DNA of 64,000 nt from contig JANEZZ010002201.1 in assembly GCA_026122225.1 (NCBI GenBank), positions 744,001 to 808,000 on the forward strand. The letters are read 5' to 3'. Position numbers and translations under genes: made by a program. Source of the stretch: Heloderma charlesbogerti. Taxonomy: Eukaryota > Chordata > Lepidosauria > Squamata > Helodermatidae. The notes under the pieces are model-generated. The model was given only the letters and a program-made list of their open reading frames with translations. It made no database searches and had not been told where the DNA came from. Positions 25,001 through 37,000 of the stretch are shown here, piece by piece. Position 1 is the stretch's first letter, and every line of letters starts with the position of its first letter.

Positions 25001-28000
25001 TGTGAGGATACTAGATTTAATCAGGAACCCCGTATTCATAAATCCCAGTGTCTTGTAAACAAGGAAGTTTTGCCTTTGCAAATAAGTTAGCTTTGGTCAT
25101 TATAAACAATATTTGAAAATGTTAATCATAAACAAAACAAAATACATTAAAAATATTACATCCTTAAATCTGACATTCACTTGCTCACATGCATGCAATA
25201 GACACAAGATTTGGTTTTTTTTAAAAAATTACATACAGTTTTCTTGGTCCTGGCACACAGAATAATAGAATCATAGAACAGTAGGGTTGGAAGGGGCCTA
25301 CAACACCATCATGTCCAACCCCCTGCTCAGTGCAGGAAGCCTACAGCACCTGGTATTCCCAGGTGGTCTCCCATCCAAGTTCTAACCAGGCCTGATCCTG
25401 CTTAGCTTCCGAGATCAGATGAGATCAGGCTAGGGGTGTACGAAAGTCACTTACCTGTCCTCGAAGCTTTTTGCAGTGGGGGGAAGGCGCTTTGCTGCTC
25501 CCTCCATGAAGTTCAGGCCGGGGGGGAGGCTTCCCGCCTCGCCCAGCCGAAATTCAGGCCGGGGAGGAGGCGCCTCGCCTCGCCCGGCTGCGAACTCAAA
25601 AGTTAAAAAAAAACAAACGCCCCCGTGATAGGCTACGTGACGATTAACGTAGCCTATCACGGCTAGATCTGCAAAGTCAGCCATGATAGGCTATGTAAAT
25701 CGTCACGTAGCCTATCATGGGTGACTTAAAAAAAAAAAAGCACGTACGCAAATGGCGGCCCCCATAGGGAGCCGCCATTCGCGTTCCTTATTTGGTCGCT
25801 GTAGTCTACGTAAATCTTTACGTAGACTACGGCGAAAATAAGGGCAACGCTATTTGCGTTGCCCTTATTTTCGCTGTAGTCTACGTAAAGATTTACGTAG
25901 ACTACAGCGACCAAATAAGGAATGGGAATGGCGGCTCCCTATGGGGGCCGCCATTATCCGTACGCGCTTTTTTTTTTTTTTTTTTAAAGTCACCCGTGAT
26001 AGGCTACGTGACGATTTACGTAGCCTATCATGGCTGACTTTGCAAATCTAGCCGTGATAGGCTATGTTAATCGTCACGTAGCCTATCACAAGGGCGTTTG
26101 TTTTTTTTTCTTTTCTTGGAATGGCGGCGGCAGCAGCCGGTCGAAAGACTGGCTGCCACTCCCGCCCCGGACGAAGACCCGCCGAACCGCCGGCCGGACC
26201 CGGGAGGGACATTCGCCAAAGGTAGGTCCTGTCCCGGGGGGGGGGTGTGTGGAGAATTTCTCCCCGAAACTTGTTCAGGGGGCCGAACATGTTGGCGCTC
26301 GGCCCCCCGAAGTTTCGGGGAGAAATTCTCCGCCATCCCTAGATCAGACGAAACTCTGAATAACATTCATAACCAATACTCTACCAGGGCTTCTCTTGAA
26401 TAATTATAAGTTATCTCATCTGGTTTAATTCTGTTATGCTTTAATCCCAAATGCCCCTTGTTTGTATTATGAAATAAAATAGATCGGAAAACAGATTTGG
26501 ACCCTTGAGATGTGCATATGTAAAATTCCTTTCAACAATATTGCAAAAATGACATGACATGAGTAGAAATATTTCATATTAAACACCTGAGTTAAGCTTT
26601 CTTTGTGCTCTCGTTTACCTACCTCAAGCTTTGCCATTCTACTATCAAGGGCACTTTTGTCTGCTGTGGGATGGCAGTAAGACTCTAGCATCTGAATTGC
26701 ATCTGCCATCCAGTCCTGAAGCTCTTTCCGACCATGAGAGAACTGTTGGTGCTCCGCTACAATTCTGTCCATTTTGGAGACCTTTTCCTTAAAGTCATAC
26801 AGATGTTAACATTACCAATCATTCAGATAATCTACCATTCCACTAGAGTTGAAAAAAATCAGAAAGGGAAATCTCAGAAGACTACATTCTGGATGAGTCA
26901 AGGGGCAGAAAGTCAGAAAGATCAATTGGCCCCAATTTTCCTCCTTTGCTTGGGATTCACTGCTGCACAATTAGTCTGCACAAACAACTCATGTATGATA
27001 TGTGATCATAATGTATGTCAGCAGTGCATATTTTTTTCTGCTTGCTGCACTCAGAGCGAGTACGTATGGTGGGAAGTTATGGGATTCTATTGCATGTGCA
27101 TAACTTTTTAAAAAGTGTACTTATACTTTTCATGCGTTACAAGGTACCCTGCATGTATCTGCATTTGCTAATTATATAGCAAGTCAAACCTTATTTCCCT
27201 TGTTACGTCTTAGTTCTCATACCCATTTAATGGCACACTGGTGACCCAAGCTTAAGATCTCACAAAGCTGTTGCATGAACACTGTTCATATTTCTGCTGG
27301 GTGATGCCCTTGATTCATCTGTGAATTTAAAAGCCTGAAATATTTCCTCCCCACAAACACAGCACCTTTCTGCCTGACTTGCCTTTAAAAACTTAATATA
27401 GCTCTTTTTCCAGTGTAGCTCTTTATGACTGTTAGGTAGACCTGTTTCCATGGCCCCTACATGCACCACTGTTGGATAAAATGGCCAGTTCTTAGACTCA
27501 CTGGAACTCAGTGCCTCTGCAGGGGTAGGGGACCGATTAAGCTGGTCGCCCCAGGAGGCTGATGGATCCGGATGGTTTCCTGATGACTCTTGGGGATTTT
27601 CCTGCTGCCTCGGCAGGCAATTCTGTTGAAGCCCTGGCTGATCTCTGGAATAGGGAAATGGCTAGGGCGGTGGACACAATCGCTCCTGAGCATCCCCTCT
27701 CACAGAGTGGAGCCAAATCAGCACACTGGTTCTCTAGGGAACTGGCAGCAATGAAGTGAATGAGACGGAGACTAGAGTGACATTGGCGGAAAACTCAGAA
27801 CGAGTCCGATCGAACACGGGCTAGAGCTTATTTGAAAGCCTACTCCATGGCAGTGAGGGCAGCAAAGAAGTCTTTCTTTTCTGCCACCACTGCATCTGTA
27901 GGGAGCCAGCCAGCAGAGCTGCTTCGAGTGGCCAGCGGCCTTCTACATCCTGGCCCCTGTGATAAAAATTCTGACCACTTGACAGCCCACTGTGAACAAT

Positions 28001-31000
28001 TTGCTCAGCACTTTGCTGATAAAATCGTTTGGATCCGTTCTGACTTGGATGCTGTAGTTGATGCAGATCCTGTGGATGTCACTTTGGCTCCTGCATGCTC
28101 AGTGTTGATGGATTCTTTTCAATGTGTGCAGCCCAAGGATGTGGACAGGATCCTTGGAGCGGTGAGAGCCACCATATGTATGCTGGATCCTTGCCCCTCC
28201 TGGCTTATTAAAGAGGCTGAAGGAGGACCGCCTGAGTGGATAACGGGAGTGGTTAATGCCTCTTTGGAACAAGGTTCCATTATGCTTAAAAGAGGCAGTT
28301 ATGAGACCTCTGTTGAAGAAGCCTTCCCTGAATTCCGCCATACTAGATAACTATCGTCCAGTCTCTAACGTACCATTTTTGGGCAAGGTATTAGAGCGAG
28401 TGGTGACCTCCCAGCTCCAGGGGTTCCTGGATGAAACGGATTATCTTGTCCCATTTCAATCTGGTTTCAGGCCTGGGTATGGGCTGGAGATAGGGATGTA
28501 CGAAAGTCACCTTTTCGACGGGGTGATTCGCGGTGGGTGATTCGCGAAATCCTGATCCGGCCGGCTCTGCTCTGTGGAAATTCTGCAGAGCTGCTGGCCG
28601 GGGCCGCCCGCAACCGGACATCCGGCCACTGGGCAGCCTTCTGGAAAAAAAAAATCCTCGTATGCAAATGGCGGAGGCTACGGCGGCCGCCATTTGCGTT
28701 CCCTTTTTTTTGGTTTTAGTCTACATAAATATTTACGTAAGCTATTACGGCGAAAAAAAGGGGAACGCAAATAGTGTAGTGGGTGCTATTTGCATTCCTT
28801 TTCCTCCCCACCGTTTTAGTCTACGTAAATATTTACGTACGCTATTACGGCAAAAAAAAGTGGAACGCAAATAGCGCCCACTATGCTATTGCGTTCCCCC
28901 TTTTTTCGCCGTAATAGCTTACGTAAATATTTACGTAGGCTAAAACAGTGAAAAAAAGGGAATGTAAATGGCGGCCACCGTAGCTGCCGCCATTTGTGTA
29001 CGCTGTTTTTTGTTGTTGTTGCCGTGATAGCCTACGTAAGTATTTACGTAGCCTATCACGGCAAAGGCAGCTACGCAAATGGCGTGGAGTCTGCCATTTG
29101 CGTGGCTGCCTTTGCCGTGATAGGCTACATAAATACTTGCATAGCCTATCATGGCAGCCTGGCCGGATGCAAATGGCGGCTGCTACGGCAGCTGCCATTT
29201 GAGTCCGCAGCAGCCGGACGAGAGGCCAGCTGCTGCTGCCGCCACTGGAGCCACCGCTGGAGCCACCACCACTGGAACATCCGCCCCAGGTAAGCTTTGT
29301 CCCGGGGGGGATTCTGCAGGGAGGCGGGGGATGGGAGGCCGTTCTGCCATGGGTTTCGGGGGCCAAATGCCAGTGCCTTCGGCCTCACTGAAATCCGTGG
29401 TGGAATTCTCCGCCATCCCTAGACAGAGACAGCTTTGGTCACCTTGGTGGATGACCTACGCCAGGAACTGGACAGGGGGAGTGTGTCTGTTAGTTTTGCT
29501 GGACCTCTCAGAGGCATTCGATACCATCGACCATGGTATTCTTCTGGGATGCTTCGGCCTCGCTGGGATGGGACTTGGGGGTACTGTTTTACAGTGGCTC
29601 CATTTCTTCCAAGTGGGGCGAACTCAGAAGGTGGTGTTGAGGGATGCCTGTTTGATTCCGTGGCTGTTAGCTTGCGGGGTCCCTCAGGGTTCTCTTCTGT
29701 CCCCCATGCTATTTAATAGCTACATGAAATCACTGGGAGAGGTTGTCCAGAGTTTTGGAGTTCGGTGCCACCAATAAGCTGATGACACCCAGCTCTTTTA
29801 CTCCTTTCCACCAGATTCCAAGGAAGCTGTTTCTGTCCTTAACCAGTGTTTGGCATCAGCAACGGACTGGATGAGGGAGAACAAACTGAAACTTAATCCA
29901 GACAAGACACAGGTGCTCTTGGTCAGTCAAAAGGCAGATCAGGCAATAGGGATTCAGCCTGTGTTGGATGGGGTTACACTCCCCCTGAAGACTCAGGTTC
30001 GCAGTAATAGCCTATGTATATTTACATAGGCTATCACGGTGAAAAAAAAAGGAACGTAAATAGCGTAGTGGGTGCCATTTGCGTTCCTCCCCCCCCCCCG
30101 TTTTAGCCTACTTAAATATTTACGTAGGCTATTACGGCGGAAAAAAAAGGAATGCAAATAGCGCCCATTACGCTATTTGCGTTCCCCTTTTTTCGCCGTA
30201 ATAGCCTACGTAAATATTTACATAGGCTAAAATGGCTAAAAATATCTTAAGGAGTGCCTCCAGCAGCACCAGACAGGCCGCTTAACAAGATCAGCCTCGG
30301 ATGGCCTTCTCTCTGTCCCATCAGCCAGGACAGCTAGACTGGTGGGGACGAGGGAGAGGGCCTTTTCTGTGGTGGCCCCCACTCTGTGGAACTCCCTCCC
30401 TAGGGAACTCCGTCATGCCCCCCCTTTAATGAGCTTCCGTCGTGCATTAAAAACGTGGTTGTTCAGGCAGGCATTTGGGGTGGGTTAGGGTATTTTAGAA
30501 AATGTTTTTATTGTAGAATTTTATTGTTTTAAACTGTTTTATTGTATGCTGTACATCGCCCAGAGTGGCTGGGTGACCAGCCAGATGGGCGATTAATAAA
30601 TTCAATAATAATAAATAAATAAATAAAAATAGGGAACGCAATTGGCGGCCACCATAGCTGCTGCCATTTGCGTACGCTCTTTTTTTTTTTGGCTTCTCGT
30701 GATAGGCTACGTAAATATTTACGTAGCCTATCACGGCCTCCGCAGGGAAGCAAAAGGCGTCCCTGCATTAGCCATGATACGCTACGTAAGTATTTACATA
30801 GCCTATCATGGCTATGATGAAGAAGTGAACGGCGTGCCATTCGCAAGTCAGTGCGGACGGCAGGAGATAAGTGCTCCATTTTGTGCGCCTTTCGTGGGTT
30901 GGGGGGGCGGGGGCTTCATTCTGCCACGGATTTCGAGGGGCCGAATGAACTGGCATTCAGCCTCACCGAGATCCGTGGCGGAATTCTCTGACATCCCTAA

Positions 31001-34000
31001 AAACTTGTCTGAAGATGTCTGATCTGGCCACGGTGACACATGCCTTAGTTACATCCCGTTTGGATTACTGTAACGCGCTCTACCTGGGGCTGCCTGTGAA
31101 AAGTGTTCGGAAACTGCAGTTGGTTCAAAGAGCTGCTGCCAGACTGTTGACTGGGGCTGGTTACAGGGAGCGTACGTACAAATCCCTTGTTAAAACAGCT
31201 TCACTGGCTTCCAGTCTGTTTCCAGGCACAATTCAAAGTGCTGGCTATGACCTATAAAGCCCTATATGGCTCTAGTCCAGGTTATCTGAAAGACTGTATC
31301 CTCCCTTATGAACCTGCCCATGTTCTGAACTTCTGAGATCTTCTGGGGAGACCCTTCTCTTAGTCCCACCACTGTCACTGGCACGTTTGGTTGGAACCCA
31401 GGAGAAGGCCTTCTCGGTGGCTGCCCCACAGCTGTGGAACACCTTTCCCAGGGAGGCTAGGATGGCTCCCTCCTTGATGCATTTCCGGAGGCAGACTAAA
31501 ACATTCTTGTTCCAGCAGGCCTTTGGGACACAGTAGCAACCCGAGGGTAAGCTGCTAAAATGCTGTTTTAAAATGCTGTTTTAATATAATTTTAATTATA
31601 TTGTTGTTTAATTTCTATTTTAACTTTTGTATATTTTCATATGTTTTAATTGTATATGTTTTAATTTTTGTAAGCCGCCTTGTGTCCCAGGACTGGGAAA
31701 AAGGTGGGGAATAATAATAATAATAAGGCTTATATAAACCTAAGGCATTACCCCAGTGCCAACACAGTGCATCGGCTCATATGCTATGTTACCAGTATGC
31801 AGACAGAAGTATTACTACATGATCTTGCCTTGGCATCTGTTAATATCACCACTTTTAAAATACAAACAGGAAGGGGACTACACAAACAGAACTGCAGCAT
31901 TTCAGAATGTGAGTGTTTGTTTTTCATTAGATCTGCAGCATAAAAGCACACAGACAGGCGCATTACCTTTGTTACATTGCTCAGAGCAAGATATTGAGAA
32001 GATAGCTGAGATACTCTGTGCACGAAGTTTTTGCTGGCAGCTTGTTCTTCCCAAAGCTGCTGAGCTTTTTCTTTTAGCCTGTTGAGCTGAGGCTCATGAC
32101 ACGTTATTTCCTCAAGGACAGACTGTAAAGCATAAGCACGTTTCTGTTAAGTGCAGATGCAAACAAGCAAGCCAGAAAGAAAGCAAAGCAGAAAGAACAT
32201 TAAAAGGATGGCCATAAGCACGTTCTGTTAAGGGACCTGGACACAAAGGACCTTTCCAGATGATCAGTTTATAGTGCAACAAATATGCAATTGTTACTTA
32301 TTTTGTGTGTATGTCTGTGCGGCGGGGTGGGTGGTGGAATTAAGCACCTCCTTAGGTAGTAGTTCCATTCCAGACGTTTTTTCAACAATCAAATCATAAT
32401 CTTTTGTCAATGGGAAAGTGCAACACCCCCTCCCAACCTGGCACCCCCACTATCATTTTAATTGTAATGTGGAATGTTGGTTGCATAGAGATATAAAATT
32501 TCCAGAAATTTTGAAGCCATAGAAAAAACTAGTTTTGTTTTAAAATTTATTTTTCTGGGGGCGGGGAATTGAAATGTTGGGGAGAATGGAAAAATACTTA
32601 TTTTTTTAGTGCTTGTTACAGATCTAAACTCATACTGGTGTTTTAGGACAGCCTTCTCCAACCTGGTACCCTCCAGATGTTTTGGATTTCAGCTCCCATC
32701 AGCTCCAAGCGGCATGGCCAATGGGCCAGAATGCTGGGAGTTTTAGTCCAAAGCACTGGAGGGCACCAGGTTGCTCTAGGAACATAAAAGATATTATGCA
32801 TAACTTGGTTTGTTCATAAAATTATCATCAAAATTTAAAACTTTTAAAACTTTTACTAACCCTCAGTTAGTAAATATGTAATTATTTTCTGAATAAACTA
32901 TACCTTACATTTATTATACCAAACCTAATAATGTTATGAGCAAATCAAATTATACATAGTATATTTTAGGTTTCTATTTTATGTCTGACTGCATGGAACT
33001 TCAGCAAGCAGTCCCCGAAACATCTGAATCATCCTAGAAGCCAGAAGAAGAAGGACGAATTAGAGGCAGAAGAAGACCAGTGTATAGCATCTGTTTCTGT
33101 CTGTAGGGTGGAGATTAGGGAAACCTGGTCTGATGGAAAAACTATTGAGATTTTATTTAGCTGGGAAAGACTCTCTCACTTATTAGGAATGTAAGCAACC
33201 ATGTTTAATTCGAGAACCTCTAAGCAATCACAAACTATTATTTCGCGAGGTTGACTTGCCCGTTTACCAGGGAGCCACTATTGTGGGCACATGCAGGTCC
33301 AGTGGTGGGAAAGGAAGGGAGCCGGCACAAGCCTGTGCAGCAGCACTGGCGCCTCCCTGCAGCCCGACAGCAAGGCACCAATCGAAAGGCTGATTGGCTC
33401 ATGGTGTGGTGGCCTTGAGGAGACAAGCTAAATGGGAGCAGTGGCAGGCGGTTACCTCTCTGGTCCGCCTGGCACACAAAAGAGCGAGGCCTCATGGGTC
33501 AGCTGGCGCCATTGCCAGCTTTCCCACCCACACCTGGTAATAGTAGATCTTGCAGTGGACAGAAATCAGTCAGCATTTAATGGGGCTGGGAAGGAACTTT
33601 ACCCGCCTTCTAATTGGCAAGAAAGGGGGGCAGGGTTTTCACCTTCCTCACTGCAAGATTAGTCCGTGTGTAAATGAGTTGCACTATTAAGATCAAGAAA
33701 ATCAGAGATATCAAGGGAACGTTTTGTGCAAAGACAGGCATGATAAAGGACAAAAAAGGCAGGGATCTAACAGAAGCAGATGAGATTAAGAAGAAGTGGA
33801 AAGAATGCAAAGAAGAACTATACAGGAAAGATCTGAATGTCCCTGATAGCCATGATAGTGCGGTCACTGAACTTGAGCCGGACACCCTAGAGAGTGAAGT
33901 CAAGTGGGCCTTAGGAAGCATTACTAACAACTAAGCTAGCGGAGATGACAGTATTCCAGCTGAGCTATTCAAAATCCTAAAAGATGATGCTGTTAAAGTG

Positions 34001-37000
34001 CTGCACTAAATATGCCAACAAATTTGGAACACTCAGCAGTGGCCACAAGACTGGAAAAGGTCAGTTTACATTCCAGTTCCAAAGAAGGTCAATGCCAAAG
34101 AGTGTTCAAACTACCATACAATTGTGCTCATTTCACACGCCAGCAAGGTTATGCTGAAAATCCTACAAGCTAGGCTTCAGCAGTATGTGAACCAAGAACT
34201 ACCGGAAGTAAAAGCTGTTCTTGTACCGGACGTACAAGCTGTTCGAGTTCAGTTTCCAGAAAACAAAAAATCCTATGGCCATCTAGACGCTGTCTAGCGG
34301 CCATAGGATAGTGCTCTAAATAAAGTGCATTAAAACTTAGGGATGTACGAAAGGCACTTACCTTTCGCGGATTATGTTGATGGGGGGGGGGAGGCGCTCC
34401 GTCCCTCCCCCCGGAATCCTGGACAGGGGGGAGGTGCTCCGTTCCTCCCCCCCCCCCGGAATCCTGGCTGGCCAGCTGTGCTCCGCAGGGATTCTGCGGA
34501 GCCGCCAGCCGGCTCCGCCAGCAGCCGGACATCCGGCCGCTGGCTAGCAGGGACGCAAATGGCGGCGGCCGTAGCCGCCACCGTTTGCATCCCTGCAGTC
34601 AGCCGTGATAGGCTACGTAAATGTTTACGTAGCCTATCACGGCTGACTTAAAAAACAACAATGTGCGTAAGCAAATGGCGGCGGCCACAGCCGCCATTTG
34701 CATTCCTTATTTTGGCACGTCTTAGTCTACGTCAAGATTTACATAGACTAAGACGGCGAAAATAAGGGGAACGCAAATAGCATAGCGGATGCTACGCTAT
34801 TTGCGTTCCCCTTATTTTCGCCGTCTTAGTCTATGTAAATCTTGACGTAGACTAAGACGTGCCAAAATAAGGAATACAAATGGCGGTGGCCGTGGCCGCC
34901 GCCATTTGCGTATGCGCGTATTTTTTTTTTAAGTCAGCCGTGATAGGCTACGTAAACATTTACATAGCCTATCACTTTTTTTTTTAACTTAGCCGTGATA
35001 GGCTACGTAAATCTTTACGTAGCCTATCACTTTTTTTTTAACTGGAAATGGCGGCGGCGGCAGCCGGTCAGAGGACCGGCCGCCGCTGCCACCGCCGCCG
35101 CACCACTGCCGGAGCCACCGCCGCCAGGAAGATCCGCCCCAGGTAAGTCTCGTCCCGGGGGTGGGGGGGCAGACTGTTCCGCCACCGATTTCGGGGGGCC
35201 GAATGCGCTGGCATTCGGCCTCCCTGAGATTCTTGGTGGAATTCTCTGACATCCCTACACACTAGTGGCCCCAAATTTCAGATAATCTTTTTTTTCTTTT
35301 TGTATCAAGTCCTGGTCATTGACCACGCCTTGAAGCTTCTTGAAGCTTCTTTATGTGCAGCCTCATATACATTTCACATGATGTGGACAAACCGAGAACT
35401 ACCGGAAGTACAAGCTGGGTTTCGAAGAGGCAAAGGAACTAGAGATCAAATCGCCAACATTTGCTGGATCATGGAGAAAGCAAGAGAATTCCAGAAAAAC
35501 GTCTATTTCTCCTTCATTGACTACACTAAAGCCTTTGATTGTGTGGATCACAACATACTCTGGCAAATTCTGAAAGAGATGGGAGTACCAGACCACGTAC
35601 CTGTCTCCTGAGAAACCTGTACGAGGGTCAAGAAGCAACAGTAAGAACCAGACATGGAACAACCGATTGGTTCCAAATTGGGAAAGGAGTACGACAAGGC
35701 TGCATATTGTCGCCCTGCTTATTTAATTTATATGCAGAATACATCATGAGAAATGGCGGGTTGGATGAATCACAGGTCGGAATTAAGATTGCTGGGAGAA
35801 TTATCAACAACCTCCGATATGCAGACGATACCACCCTAATGGCAGAAAGCGAAGAGGATCTAAAGTACCTCTTGCTGAGGGTGAAAGAGGGGAGTGCAAA
35901 AGCTGGTTTGAAACTCAACATTAAAAAAACTCAGATCATGGCATCTGACCCCATCACTTCCTGGCATATAGAAGGGGAAGAAATGGCAGCAGTGACAGAT
36001 TTTATTTTCTTGGGCTCCAAGATCACTGCAGACGGTGACTATAGCCATGGAACTAAAAGACGCTTGCTCCTTGGGAGGAAAGCTATGGCAAACCTAGACA
36101 GCATAGTAAGAAGCAGAGACATCACCTTGCCGACAAAGGTTCGTATAATCAAAGCTATGGTTTTCCCAGTAGCAACGTATGGCTGTGAGAGCTGGACTAT
36201 AAGGAAGGCTTAGCACCGAAGAATCAATGCTTTCAAACTGTGGTGCTGGAGAAGACTCTTACGGGTCCCCTGGACTGCAAGGAGGTCAGATCAGTCAATC
36301 CTAAAGGAAATCAACCCTGACTGCTCATTGGAAGGACAGATACTGAAGCTGAAGCTCAAATATTTTGGCCACCTAATGCGAAGAGAAAACTCCCTGGAAA
36401 AGACCCTGATGCTGGGAAAGACTGAAGGCAAAAGGAGAAGGGGACGGCAGAGGATTGGATGGCTAGATAGCATCACCAATGCAATGAATATGAACCTGAG
36501 CACGCTCCGGAGAGAGCGGAGGACAGGAGGGCCTGGCGTGCTGTGGTCCATGGGGTCATGAAGAGTCAGACACGACTTAACGACTCAACAACAACAATTG
36601 GTTTCTGTCACAACTTTGTGGGGTGTGATAGGCATTGGGCTGGATCAATTTAGGAGAGAGAACAGGATTGGGCTGGGTGTAGCACCAAGGCCGGGCCAGC
36701 ATGGTGGCTGCAAATGTGCCACGTCCAGGGTGGAGGGGAAGTGGTTCACGTTAGTGGTCTGTGCCTTGGTTGGCCTCTGACCTTCCCACTCATCACCAAC
36801 ACTCCTGGCCAGGAAGGAAAATTGGACAGCAGTTGGGCTGCCCAATGGTGGGATCCATGCCCTTATACATCCACCAATAGCATTAAAAAATTAATAAAGT
36901 TGTGGCCAATTTAATAACCCATTTAAGTTGGTGTCTCTGGTTTGTTCCTTTCATCTGCCACACAGACCCATTTAGATACTACACCACACAATGACATTTT

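Larger units (their letters stand above)
27485..30622 (+). mobile_element. L2-clade LINE, interrupted copy
   Basis: The 5' part encodes the region before the RT ([20 protein letters not shown], then [20 protein letters not shown]). RT motifs follow ([30 protein letters not shown]). Palindromic element 11 interrupts it at 28491. It resumes at 29422 with [14 protein letters not shown] sequence and the [11 protein letters not shown] region, and meets element 12 at 30005, where about 370 bp expected from the copy at 21662 are missing. It ends with AATAAATAAATA near 30622. Confidence 0.85.

Noticed and set aside
25338..25430. A 5S rRNA gene
   Set aside because: It lacks the 5' part including the start of the internal promoter, is fused to a CR1 tail and is cut by a transposon; it is a retroposed fragment.
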